Of a stretch of DNA of 64,000 nt, positions 35,281-48,000 are shown piece after piece. Position numbers and translations under genes: made by a program. Every line of letters starts with the position of its first letter. The stretch's first letter is position 1. Below the pieces are notes generated by a model that was not told the origin of the DNA, searched no databases, and saw only the letters and a list, made by a program, of their open reading frames with translations. This DNA comes from Ancylostoma caninum (lineage: Eukaryota > Nematoda > Chromadorea > Rhabditida > Ancylostomatidae): assembly GCA_037903475.1 (NCBI GenBank), contig JBAJFG010000289.1, positions 1-64,000 on the forward strand, given 5' to 3'.

Positions 35281-35420
35281 TAAATACATGCGTCCATATC
35301 ATGAAGAATAGGCCTAGTCGCTGCCTGACGCAGCTCAGAGGCAGGTGAGACGCACGCGCTTCGAAATGGATGTGTGCGTGTGACGCGCGACTAACGCACT
35401 CAGTCAGTATAAACTACCCG
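35281..35420. mobile_element. MITE, GCGTGCGT family, partial copy 3
   Basis: The shared segments CATGCGTCCATAT, CTGACGCAGCTCAGA and GTGTGCGTGTGACGCGCGAC occur in the family order, but the middle is shortened. It lies 0.7 kb from copy 2. Confidence 0.6.
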
Positions 35421-36478
35421 GAAGAAACTTATTATTTTTGGATTTAAACCAGTACAAAACGAGTTATTATCGCAACAGACTGGTTCATCCACAAGGGTGT
35501 ATTCGGACCCGAGTAGATTTTTTGGGCAGAACTACGTGCCTTCAATAGAAGAACTGGCAGTAAAATGGTTTTCCTCAACTGAAGCGATTAATAACTCGAA
35601 ACACCTAGGAAAAACGTTGCTCAGCAGGAGGAATGGTAAGCAGAGCTTGCCGACCACTGGCACGAAAACCACGTTTAATCGCTAGTTGGTATCCAGCAAT
35701 TTTCGAGAACATTCTAACAGAGTGATTAGATCCTTCAAAGGCGTGAAGGCGTGCCTAACACATGGGTGCTGCTACCTCAATGCCAGAGTCCATGCAAAAT
35801 TGGACTTTGATTCTGATATCATGCTATCAAGAGATAAGATTGGGAAGCCCGTCTTAGTTCAGGGATTATGTGGGATGTTTATTAAGTGATGGTGGATCTT
35901 GCCAGCATAGACCACATAAGTAGATACAGGAAGAATATAGCACACAGAACGATCAATCTTTAAGCTGTTTAAGCTCTTTCACACAATGACGACCATGTCA
36001 CATCTCTGCAGGCAAAATCCTCTAGTTACATTTAGTCGGCTTTTCGGCCTTGAGGATTTAAAATATTAGCAATCCTCTTGATTACTCCTTATGAACTAAG
36101 ATGTTTTAGTGTTGAAAATAAGATGATTTTTTTAAAATATGTATAAACAGGGAGTAAAGACTGAAGCGAGAAAAGCTGCTTACAATTCCTCTGAAACTGA
36201 AGAATTCTTCAAAAACTTTAGAGATGTAAGAGAAATCCATTCCTTTAAACAGTGATCGCCTACATAGTGTAAAATCCGACAGCAAAAATACGAGCTGAAT
36301 ACAGCTGCTGTCACGAACGCGCGCAGAGCGGCAACACGCCCCGCCCATCACGTTTCCACCAATCATAGGTGGGCTCGCGTCCGCCTACGTGGCAAAGTTC
36401 ACAGCCTATTTGTTTGTTTGAAGTGTTGGTTAGCATTTAAAGAACGAAAGCAGAACCAATGCGTTTAGCGAACTAACT
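35421..36478. other. Gene-poor DNA
   Basis: No gene is seen. A GC-rich stretch at about 36310-36400 looks transposon-derived but was not assigned. Confidence 0.4.
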
Positions 36479-36479
36479 C

Positions 36480-36770
36480 AAGAGACTGATACTGCAGCAA
36501 TATTTCCATGCACCATGGAGAAAGGAAGCGGTTTGGGAGTAAAGGAGGTGGAGAGCTCGGTTCGGAAGGGCAGTGACCCGCCTAAGCTGCAAGTCATCGG
36601 GAGGACCGCAGGCCTTGCGAGGTTCACTGACCCGGCCCAGTTATTTCGTGGACAGCACGGGGTCGGTCGAGAATGGGGGCGATGATTCGAACGGATCCTG
36701 GGATGCACGGCAAATAAAGGCGGCAAGAAGAAGTTGGCGCGGCACGTGCGGGAGGGCCCACGCCACTGAA
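36480..36770. other. GC-rich island, probably transposon-derived
   Basis: About 290 bases of clearly higher G+C than the flanks, with overlapping open frames on both strands (60-85 codons). No protein family, tRNA boxes or terminal repeats were recognised. It could be the remains of a retroelement or a CpG-like control region. Confidence 0.3.
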
Positions 36771-39700
36771 ATCTCTCATTTCATGTTTTTTTTCACAAAT
36801 GTAGCTCATCAAAGGCCTCAAAAATTCTAGCAAATTCAGGTGAGCAGATGATTTCAGGTACTCAGGGGTCATTGTGACCATGTAAGCTTTGCTGGATGGT
36901 TGGAAAGACAGAGAAGGGAGGTTTTAAAAAATTTCAAATTTGTCCAGGACGACCAAAGGTAGATAGCACAATTGTTTTTTCCTTTCCAGGAAGCAAAGTT
37001 TGTAGTGACATCAATAAACTTTTTTTTCAATTGGATTACCCCAGTAAGTTCTAAATGTTCGCATGTAGTCTGAACAAAGCAGAGATTGCGAACGAGGGAG
37101 GTCTCAGACTCCGAACATTGTCGCAAAGATATCTATGAACTGTCCTGTGTGACTGCTAGATGATGAAAACCACCCATGGGGACTCACCAGCAAAGGGCGA
37201 TCTTCACAGGCAGCCTCTAAATAGACGCTGTTTTCAAATCATGGGAACTGCTTGGAAACTACAAGACTTTCAATATGTAGGAAAATGAGATAGTAACAGA
37301 CCTTTGAACAGGGCAGCACAAGCATCAAGGGGCGGTCAGGACCTCGGAGGCCACGCCCCTTCCAGCCTCTTCTCGAGAGGAGAGTCGGACGGAGCAAAAA
37401 TTAGACAGTTAATTATGCGATGGTCAAAATCTTCGTTACTTTTATCGAATCTTATTATGGATATCCATTCGGCAATTCAAAGTCCTATTCAACTTTGAAC
37501 CAAAAAAGAGACCGAAAGTTATAAATTCTCTGCTCATGGTCTTCACTGATTCCGCAAGTGTAGAAAGTATTTCACGTACATTTCTTCATGCCTTTAGTAT
37601 GACTCTATGCGTCTACAAGCGACTTCAAGCCCTGTGGCCTCTTCACTTCGTAAAGTTAACTCAGTTAGTCAAACTTTACCATTGTCGATTTTTTTTCTAT
37701 TCTTGAGTGTATAAAATAATCGAATAGCAGTGCATCAAGATTATAACAACACATATGTACACAGGGAATGTGAAATAGGTTACGCATCCCTTCTCAAGAA
37801 TTAAGGACATTACTCAAGTCGTCTTTCTTTCAAAATGCTTTGGGTTTTGACGGCAGCAAAATAGGAACCGTTACACGAAATTTACAGTACTTCCAATGGA
37901 AATTTGTAAGAATGGAGCTACGCAGGATTACAGGCCATATTTTTTTTCAGACTTCAAAGCCATGGTTGCACTGACCAAAAATTAACCTCGCCGCATGGTG
38001 GCCTTCCTTTTGGCAACGCTTCATCCGCTCCAGTACACCTGAACAGGGGATCCATTGAGAGCATTCTCGATGAATGCCTGATTTGGGAGTAGCACCATCA
38101 GTGCGAGACGACCAACACACCACTGACCAGTCTCTTCATGCCCTAGAGTCGCGACAAGATGGTCGGTTCTGCCTTTCGAAAGTGGGAGATCTAAAGATGA
38201 AGAGCTGCACGGAGAAGCTTTTTCGTACTAGTTTCTCTTTTTGTTCACTTTTCCATTATTTTGTTGATGGATCCGCCAATTTCTGGAGTGCTAGGCCAGG
38301 ACTCATGAACGCATAACCAAGCGAAACCGGGTAGCAAACCAATATGTATTCACGACCTGCGTCTCCTAGTATTGCGTAGTCGATACGATGTCCTGAAGAT
38401 GAAAATCACAGCCCTGAAGAAGCGAATCGCCGTTTTTCTTCCAAATGAAACCCTTACATCTTCTAAGTTTAGCTTGCTGCTGAGAATTTTCCAAGTTATG
38501 GATCGGAAACTTGAATTTCACCACTTCTACTGAAAAACCGTTGCAATTTGACCTGTTAGGTTACAGCACGCCAAACAGTACCAGTACTAAACTGTGCCAA
38601 GGGAAATGGATCTTACAAGGTACGGATGCAAAAATATGAAGAGCTAATTGCAAATATTGTGGAAGTTAGCATTTCTGCACCATGAACACTAAAAGTGCCT
38701 GAGTTACAACCCCTCGGCTGCAGGTGGAGCCTCAGGGAAAAAAGAAAAGAAAAGGAGAGTGGCTTTTTCGGAATGAAAAAGCCATTCTTCGCTCTAGAAT
38801 CGAGGCGAATTCCATAGGAATTCAAGGATTTGCGATCCATACGACCTATGGAAATGGACGAGTTCTCCTAGATGTATCCAGATCTCTAAGATGCATCTCT
38901 TAGATGTATGCTCGCATGCTGCTTGAAAACCTCGTTCACCCGGGATGATCAGGAGGTTTATAGCATTTCCTGAAAGCTCATGAATCCAGCTGCTAAAAAA
39001 GAGAGAATTTAGAGGTGTACATTCAAAACATCTTGGAATTCGGCACTCTTTTTACCGGCTACGTACATTACCTGCATGATCTAGGGAAATTTATTTTCTG
39101 AAAGGTAGAAGTGACATTTCCTAGAGGTAATGGTTTTCTGGTTAACCATAAATAACTAAGTGCGTGCCTTAATCTTCGGAAAAAGCTAAATTATAAACAT
39201 CGTTAACGAGTTTCTTCTATACGTCGTCTAGTGTCAAGCAAACTCAAGAGGAGGAAGTTGAGGTATGATACCTCCTTGGGAACCAGTGAATTATTCTTAT
39301 GATGTCGCGATAATATCCCTAGCAGCGATATATGTATCAATGACACAATCTATTAAACAAAGCGCCGTAAGAGGGCTAGTAATACTACATTAAAGTTATG
39401 AGGATCATGCAAGGAAACGTCATGATTCCTGGATTAAAGGAGTGCATGACATGAAGTTAAGTGCTATTGATTTTGATATTAATAAAATTGAAAGTGTCAC
39501 AACATTTTTTCCTGAGTCTAGCCTTTGGTCAAATTTCTTAAATGCAAACGATGTCTCGCCTTATTTGCTAAAAAAATTCATGAATCCAGAGGGCAAACCA
39601 AATAACGTTTCCCGAACACGTCACTCAAGCTCCTCATAGAGATTTAGAGGTGTTTGGCCATGAAAGAGCATGATATATAAAACGTTGAGAGGCAACTATC

Positions 39701-42700
39701 ACAAAGTTGTGTGCTCAATTTCTGGAGAATTTTCCAGATTGACTTCTTCTTATATAAAACACAAGATTTAGCTTCCCGCTGAGTTTTGTCACTCAACACC
39801 GCCTTACTTTTGTGATATTTTGATCGATTAAGGAACTCATATGAAAACCAAATGAAATTGTTCCAGGGAATTTTCAATGATTACGTGTATTTCTAAAACA
39901 ACTACTTACTTGTAAGAGGACATGTTGAAAATAAGATTGAAAAATTCTACAGTTCTAAAAAAATTATTCGAAATGGCAATGTAACAAGAGCAAGATGCAC
40001 TTGAAATTTGGTCGGGTGATTAAGTAAACAAATAAATAACTGGAAAGAAAACCGATAAAACCAGTAAATGATTCAGAAGTATGGCTCAGAAATGAAAAAT
40101 ATAGGTGCGTAAAGGTTCTGGAGCGTTGAACTCGAAAATTTCATCGCAGTCGAGCTCCGCAGGTAGTCGGTTGGATAAATTACTCAGCTCTAGAACTTGG
40201 CCGCACCGCCCTTTTAACGTACAGCGCTCCACACTTTACCAGGAGTGTCTACATATGTAGATCCTCTCATGTTGTAATGGAGCAGAATTTGCGAAACTTA
40301 CGAGGATAACAAAAACAATAGGAGGAAGCAAAGGCGTAAAAATGTCTGAAACTTGCTGTGCTTTTTCATAACTTTACAACATATTGTGGATTACGTGGTT
40401 TAACACCAAGAAAACCTATTGCAGTTACACATGTGTTGCTGCTTGAAGGAAAATGCTTATGATTTTTGAAGGTAAGCACTAGAAACTGACTCAAAAAAAT
40501 AGTGGAAACTTTACTAAATTCAGCCACAAATAGACAAGAACGAGGAGACTAAAGATAAGTAGTTGCTAGCATGAGCGCTCAGCAAAGCAGCCTCAGAATA
40601 ATAACGGAAAGAGACACAGACATGAAAAAAAATAATAATAACAACGAGTAATAATGACAATGGCCGAGTATTCTTCTCCCTCCTTCTCTCCCCCCCCCCC
40701 ACCCCTCCTGTCCATTTCTCCTCTTTTTCTGTTCAAAATGGAGTCTGCTGTCATCAGTGTAACGCTCACGCTACCATAATCGGTTATTCAGAGTAATAAG
40801 CTCATTTTAACATCCCCTTAAAAAGAAAACCTAAGTCCCAGTTTCGTCTTCCAGCAGACGAAGCCCCAGTACATTACGGTGACGCGAAAATTTTTGAGCA
40901 GTGGTTGCCCCGACGAGGACGAAAGTGACGGCTTAATAACCCTATAAATCACTCGTACGAGAATAATTTAGGAGAAGATCTATAAAATTCAGAGCGTGTG
41001 CACTGGAACAATTTTTCAGGAAAGAACGAAAAAAATGTGAGAGAGATGTGTTGAGGATAGGGTTTGCAAAGAAAGCAACTCTAAGGTGTTTTGGTCGTAG
41101 GTAGGCGCCTCCGTATTTTGTCTCTCTGGAGGTCGTTCTTCCTATCTAAGAAGCCATGCGGACAATAGAGTAGAATCATCTTGATGACCATGCCATGATA
41201 AATTACCTATGGCCAATTGGTCTTTATGGATTACTCAGTCGATACGTTAGAATTGAGTTCTCCAAACATAGTATATGGTTCAGAGCTTTTCCTGTGGGTA
41301 TTTTAGTCCATCACATCTCACAAAATCACAACAAGGAAAATAAAGTAAAATAAATCTCGATCAGGCTACGCTGCCGCCAGGAGTATAGCAGTGTCTGTGG
41401 CAGCGGCGCAGCGACAATGGCTTTGATACGTATCGATTAGTTTTTAGCAACTAACGACTGCCGCAACGGTGTGCTCAATTTAAAAAACAATTGAAGTGGA
41501 ACCACACTCCAAACTCCGCAAACACGTTAATTTGTGTTGAGGGGTGACCGGTTTCAGATTAGGAATGAAAAAGAATAGCAAGATCAAGGATAAGAAGATA
41601 ATATGAGACTACTATAAATACCCCTGTAGAGTAGGAATAAACATTCTAACCCCCAGCCGTGTCCTGACACGCTAACTATTTGTAGATGTGGAGTAGAAAT
41701 GTGGTTATCGCCTACAAAGAAACAGTCCATGGAAATATCAACGCAGCAGTTATCCTGGACTGACGACAATAAGGAAGCTGGAAACATGTAGGTTAAGCTA
41801 CTTTACGAGCAAAGCAATTATGTTTATGGACATTAGAGAGTAAAAGGAATGGCGGTACTTATGAATCATTGAAAAACTTCCAAAGTACCGAGCGCCAAGT
41901 GTCACAAGTTAGGATGCATAACCATTTAGGGAAGACACTTACTTTGAGGTAATAACGAGAAAAAAGAATGAAGAATGACAGCGAAAAAAAGAGACCTGCA
42001 ATAAAGTTTCCTCATCCGATGAGATCAGATCAGAAAAAAATGTCATTCCAGTAATCGCTGTTGATTGGTGGACTGAGACGAGATCAGGCACTTGCAGGAT
42101 TCATGGAATTGGCCGGACAGGGTCCGGCCCTTCCATTTATCCAAAATAGATAAGTTACACGAACAAAATGTGGTATTTATTTATTTGTTACATCATAGAT
42201 GATGTGCTTGATACCGACAGTAATTAACAAGACAAGAAAAGATAACAAAAGGTACGTATGTCTTTCTATACCGATCATCACCTCTTACACCCAACTGAAA
42301 CTAGTCACTTGGACAAAATGTTCTCAGATATACCGAAACCTTTCTGTGGACTACAACAAATCGCACCCCTACCTATTTTTTAGACCATCTCCACTGCGTG
42401 AACTCTCCTTCGTGAACCTTATGTGTTAGCCCCATCACCCCAACCAAAGGAGAAAACATGTGCTCCTTAAAGAAACCAATGTTCACGTAAAAGGTCATCC
42501 TATCTCCAGCAGCTGTGCATGGGAAATGGTAATAACGAAAATTTGCCTAATCCTAGAAAAATTCAAGAGTACGTTCTGAGAGCCCTCTACAGTAATTGCG
42601 AGTCACTCTCAAACTATTGCGGTTATAAACGTTTCTACATTAGAGTTGACGTAGGACCCCTAAACATTCATCTCAAATTTCATCTAAGAAGCAAAGCATA

Positions 42701-43855
42701 AGCACAATTTAAGGTAAACCCACGCATCCATTAATTTCTTGCTACGTTTTGCAAATATTCCCTTGAATAGCTACTAAGAGATCGCAGTAAAAACGTCAAA
42801 GAATTCGAAAATTTCATCGAAGATATGAAATGATTATGTATCGGAAGACATATCCCGCTTTGGCATGAGTGGATGTTAAATAATCCGAGAAGCTGTCAGA
42901 TAGCAATTGAACTCCAAGTCATGATTGATCAAATAAGAAATTTTTCTGGAAACCCGCACGACCGTCCCTAGATGCTGACTGTCTCCGAAGTTGCACTGGA
43001 CATGTCCTCTTTGAAATTTTATGAATAAGCTATGTATGCTACCCTGGGGACAAGTCATTTTTGGAAATTTTTCTCAAGCAAGACATGATAACAGAGGATA
43101 TGTCCCTCCATCCCCAGGACCTGTTCAAGACGCTTATAGCGGGGAAATAAGTTTAATGGACTGACCATGAGTACTTTGCATTAAATCTCGTCATAGCAGG
43201 TGTTTCTTAATGGGTTGCACTTTCTAAAGCGGTTTTAGTGGTTCTTAACAGGTGTGATTATCAATGAGCTAATAGAAGTAACACCAGGAATTCTAGGGAT
43301 CCGTCCATGTCGCACACCTCATTTCAAGATAGCAATGCGGAGGCAAATGTTACTGTTGAAGTACGGAGCTCTTCAGAAATAAAATTGCCAGGCTACTTTT
43401 GAAGAATTAAAAGAATGTGATGTCAGGAACAGCAGTGGCTTCGATATATTTTAAAAAGCACATACATATTAACAAATATGGTTACTGCATTATAAAAATC
43501 ATTTTTCGTAGAATTTACCAATCGAAATTTCGTCCCCTGCTTGTCCTTACGCATTCTGCTTATGAATAGGAAGGTAAATTTCTTTTCCCTTGTCCTACCT
43601 ACAGGGTTATTGCTATCTAATATTGATGCATTTCACAGCATGCGACGCAGTTTACTTACTCGTCAAGGTGTAACAAGAATTAGTTCGGAAGATGTTATAG
43701 TGAACTTTGGTTGACGTCCTCTTGAATGAGTAAAAAAAATTGGTGGACAAATCTGTCCTAGGCTGAAGTCAACCTTCAGCAGAGTTGACTCCTGGATTTA
43801 TGGGCGATGTCCATAGCGGCTGGCACTCGACCAAACGGGTCCCGTTCAGTATGGC
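36771..43855. other. Gene-poor DNA
   Basis: About 7 kb without a supportable gene. A poly-C tract lies at about 40690-40700. Plain AT-rich sequence dominates. A weak relative of the element at 44958-45089 may lie at about 40115-40250 (GAGCGTTGAA and AACGTACAGCGCTCC). Confidence 0.45.
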
Positions 43856-43859
43856 GTTG

Positions 43860-44078
43860 TTTATGGTTGATGCGCGTCAAATTTGACGCGCTGATATACA
43901 ATGCAGAATGGAGAGGAGAAGAGAATTCTTGCTAGGAAGTGAATGTTCCTGATTTTGCCGTCGCGACGGCCGCGCGAACAAGACTGCGTTCTGATCTTCG
44001 CCGCATCGAGATATCGCGAAAACTCCGTGAAATTTCGGGCCCACGCGTCAAATTTGACGCACATCAACCACGAACACC
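43860..44078. mobile_element. MITE with palindromic CGCGTCAAATTTGACGCG arms, copy 1
   Basis: Both ends carry TGGTTGATG followed by the 18-base self-complementary CGCGTCAAATTTGACGCG; at the right it appears as ACGCGTCAAATTTGACGCACATCAACCA. A second, shorter copy in opposite orientation is at 60728-60830, with a matching interior (ATATACAATGCAGAATGGAGAG, AGAGAATTCTTG). Confidence 0.8.
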
Positions 44079-44957
44079 GCCTACCGCTTCAAACTGTCAT
44101 AAGAAGGAGTGTGCTTCAGATCCAAGGCTACGAAGGGGATCATTGAAAAGTTGAAAAGCCTCAAACAAGTTGAAGCTTTTCCACTCACAGCGAAGCCGTT
44201 ACCTAGAGAGCTGTCTTTGTAGGATGAGGTATGCAGCGACAATCAAGGAGTGTAGAATGGCTCTGTCCACGGCTAAGCCACAGATTTACGCCCAGCTATC
44301 CCAAGGAGCAGGATAAGCACCTCTTTATATTCTTAATAAGAAAAGATGTGCAAAGGACCGCATGCTTATCCTCCTGTCCTCTCGCTTATGTCATGTGTCT
44401 CCTTGTGTCACAAGTAGGTAAGGGATATCAGCAGAGCCGTCGCAACTCGTTAGCATAACCCTAGTCATTGGTAATTTCCCTGTGGTACCAGTACGTGCTA
44501 TTAAGGCAGTGGATCGAGATGACGTGTCAGAAGCACAGCTTCTGAGAGTCAGTAGTTGTTAAGGAATGAACGGAAAGAAGAGACAATAAAGCGCGATTGA
44601 ATTCTCAGAAATCTATAGTGATTTGTTGCACACTTCCAGCTAGTCCAATGACTGTGGAGTGTCTGTTTTCTTTTTCTTTGGAAATGCATACCTCAAAGAT
44701 GCTGTGACATTGGTTCTGCTGTTTTCACATGTACCAATTTTGATTGTTTCATCTGAAAAAGAAAACTCTATAAAAAACCTCTGGGCAATGGGCCTGGTAG
44801 TTTTGAAGGCAGATTTACCCCCCCCCCCCCGTTACTAAGGCTTACACGTCCAAAAAAGTTGAATATCCGTAAGAAAACTTTGCATTGAATGTTCAAGAGA
44901 ACAATCGTTTTTCATCTCAGGTACTGTGTGTATTATTTAGTTATGACAGCTGTAAAA
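44079..44957. other. Gene-poor DNA with a poly-C tract
   Basis: No gene is seen. A run of about 13 C at 44818-44830. Confidence 0.45.
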
Positions 44958-45089
44958 GGGGTGTGGAGCGTTATACCTGGCGTGGGCGGCGCTTATTTGT
45001 CTTGCAATTGGCCTATCGGCTGAACTGTCCAATCGTAGAGCTTGGCTGCACCCCCCCCCCCCTTTCCAGGTATAACGCGCCATACCCCT
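44958..45089. mobile_element. MITE with GGGGTGTGGAGCGTTATACCTGG ends
   Basis: The left arm GGGGTGTGGAGCGTTATACC is inverted at the right as CCAGGTATAACGCGCCATACCCC, within a CTGTAAAAG/GTAAAAG context on both sides. A poly-C run just inside the right arm (45050-45062) probably marks slippage. No coding content. Confidence 0.65.
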
Positions 45090-48000
45090 GTAAAAGAAAC
45101 GGTTTCCAGTTGTAATGACACTTACAATGACAATTACACATGTAAGACTTAAGTGAGGCTCTGAGGTAGCGATGTTAATTGGTGTACCTACAGCACTTGT
45201 GCATCGTAATGCAATTGTGATATTGTGGACATAAGCGTGAAAATACGGGAAACTGTAATTTGATCCTGATTCAGGACATTTTGCATTTTCTGGTAGGGAA
45301 GAAAGCTATGTGAAAGCTACGTCTACAGCATAAGGATTAGTTCAGATGGTGGATATAACACATGAATTATAGGCACCCGAGACTATCAGGAGCCCATGAA
45401 AAATTTCGAAATCACCAGTAAAAAAGGTAAATAAAGGCAAAAATGTTCAATTGAACTTCATGTTCAATTGAACTGATACCCTTTTTTGTTGTCCTTACCC
45501 TATTTCGTCATTTTCGATAGTTGAAGTAGAGTAAAACAAAAAAGGGTAGGACCTGTGGTCAGGCTCTTAGCAGGCTGGCAAATGTCGATTACCTCTTGGA
45601 AGGAAGCACGGTATCACATAACCTGTCATCTGGAACCTGCCATCAAGCGCTCATTTTCTCCGAAGCTAAAAAAGGTTTCGTGCAAGCGAACCTCAAGGCG
45701 AACACACCTCTTGGGCAAACGGTATGTTAAGCCATGACGAGATTGCTCAAAAAAAAAACAGTCATTCCTTTATAAGGACAATTTTTATAGACTTCGACTC
45801 TTGGAGACGCAAAATTACCAAGATTTTTATTTAAAAGGCTACCTTTTGCTATCTGTGTGACAACATATGTACGTAGAAACAACAAGAGTTAACGATAAAA
45901 GATAAATCCCTTGCTGAAATACGCCACGCCTTAGATTTCCATGTTTGGGAAAATTATTTACCATCAACACAAACCCTAAAAACCACCGTCTTACCTAAAA
46001 ATTGCTTTTAGGACTTTCACTTAAAAAGAGTCTCCAGAAGAAGCTGAAGGCAATGAATTATGTACTTGTGAAACTTTGAATCAATGTAAAACTGCCAAAA
46101 TACCCTCTCTCAGCCTCTTCTTTCAGGGAGTATTTGGGCGGGGCCACGGAGGGAAAAAGCTATGAGAGTTGCAGAGCCAGAATCCTGGATGTTGCACCAC
46201 GTGGACGCAGAGACAACGATACCTCGGAAGATAACAGACATGTGCCGGATGAGCGTACAATTGAAAAAACCTAACTTTCTTTTGAAGAGATCACACAAAA
46301 AGTTGACAGAACAGCATATGAACATCTTCACCTCAAGAATGAGTAAGGGTGTTACGCTGAAATCGAAGCGTTCTCTCCCCCAATGCTGCCAAAGTTTCCA
46401 TTTCCTGTTGGGTGACTGCTCGATGAGCAAGCGATGTCAACAACGAGTACAGTCAACAACGAGTACAGGACTCGTCTCTGATCAAGATTTTGGTGAGAAA
46501 CAATGTCCAACAATCAGGTTTGCATAGAAAACATCGAGTGTATTTAAAATATTCATGATTCAAAGTGAATAAACTGAAATGAAAGAGCGAACAAAGATAT
46601 GGTCATAGATGTGTGCTTTTCAAGGTTTTGCATATGGAATTGAAAGGATGCGCGGTCGGTTCTATTACATCCTGACCACCCATTTCATATCATGAAGGAG
46701 GCAACCCCATTGAAAGGTCCTACACATGTGCTGGTCAGCAACAACGGAACAAAATAAAACTATTGGGAGTACATATACTGCCGAGCCTCAAAATGTTTAC
46801 AGGCAGTTCCGAAAAGAATGCATTGTCAGCCTCAGTGACTCTTTTTTGTGCAGCGCTCTCGAATAGTTTCGCTTCTGCCAAAATGTGAGCAAGATGAATT
46901 GCCTAGAACCATAGATGGAAGTTTTGAAGAATGACCCCTATCTCCAGACTCGTTTTGTGACCAAACACGTGGATTTTATTTAATTTGGATCAGCAGTTCT
47001 GATTGAATTTATTTCTAGGATACTCCAAATCACGTTGGCATGTCTGCTTTATGTCGCTGCTTTTTTTTCTTCAGTGACATCTACATACACTGTGGCCGCG
47101 GTTCTACCGTAGAAGCGAGGGGATTGGGGTGGTGGAAATGGAGAAAAGAAAAGAATAGTCTTCTGTAGGAAATTCTCCAAAAGTAGTGACCAAAATCGGG
47201 AATTGAATATGATTTTAGAACTGCATATTTCATACGTTTCACTCAATTAACGCTGCACCAATGAGCAATTCTTCTTTTTTTTTACTGTTCTGCTCCGAGT
47301 CGTCTAACCCAAGCTTGTAAACATGGATTTGTGTAGATGTTAGAAATATCAGTGTCACGTTTATACACATTAGCGACTATAAGCAGTAAGTAAATAGATA
47401 AATATCCATTAACCAGGCTATCTGCTATGCCGATTTCGCAAAAACATAGTAAAGACTCCAGAGTTCATAAACCTCTAACGCTGAAAGCTTCGAGAACCAA
47501 TCGAGTCAGCAAAAATATGAGGTATAAAAATACCAGGTAAATGAGAAGGCAGGTGAGAGCTATCAAGGCGACTGGATTCAATTTCACTTGGTTCCAAGAG
47601 GTGATTAAAAAATGAACTAGCTACGAGCCGACAATGCACTTTTCGAAAGCAATCACTTGTCGGTATATGGCATTTGACAAACTCTTTTTGATGCGGAGAA
47701 AAAAGTCTTTTGCCCGATAAGCTGAAGCTTTGAACAAGGAAAACCCGGAATGAACGGGAGTGCAGCGCATATTCAAAATTCCTTCATAATTCCTGGGCGC
47801 GTCCATCGACGTGAGATGACACAGTTCCATGCGATGTCGATGCAAAAGTTCTAGGTTTACAATTCGGCCCTCCAATGGATGGATCGCAGGAAATGTAGAT
47901 ACAGTGTAGGAAAATAATGGTGTAGCAATGTAGACAGTGGATGTTGTACAACCTAAAGTAATAACCAGCAGATTCTTTTTAGGTAAAACTCAAAAGTTCT

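Noticed and set aside
46110..46527. Overlapping ORFs of 106 and 121 codons on opposite strands
   Set aside because: Neither shows a family motif or splice signals; they lie in a GC-richer patch.
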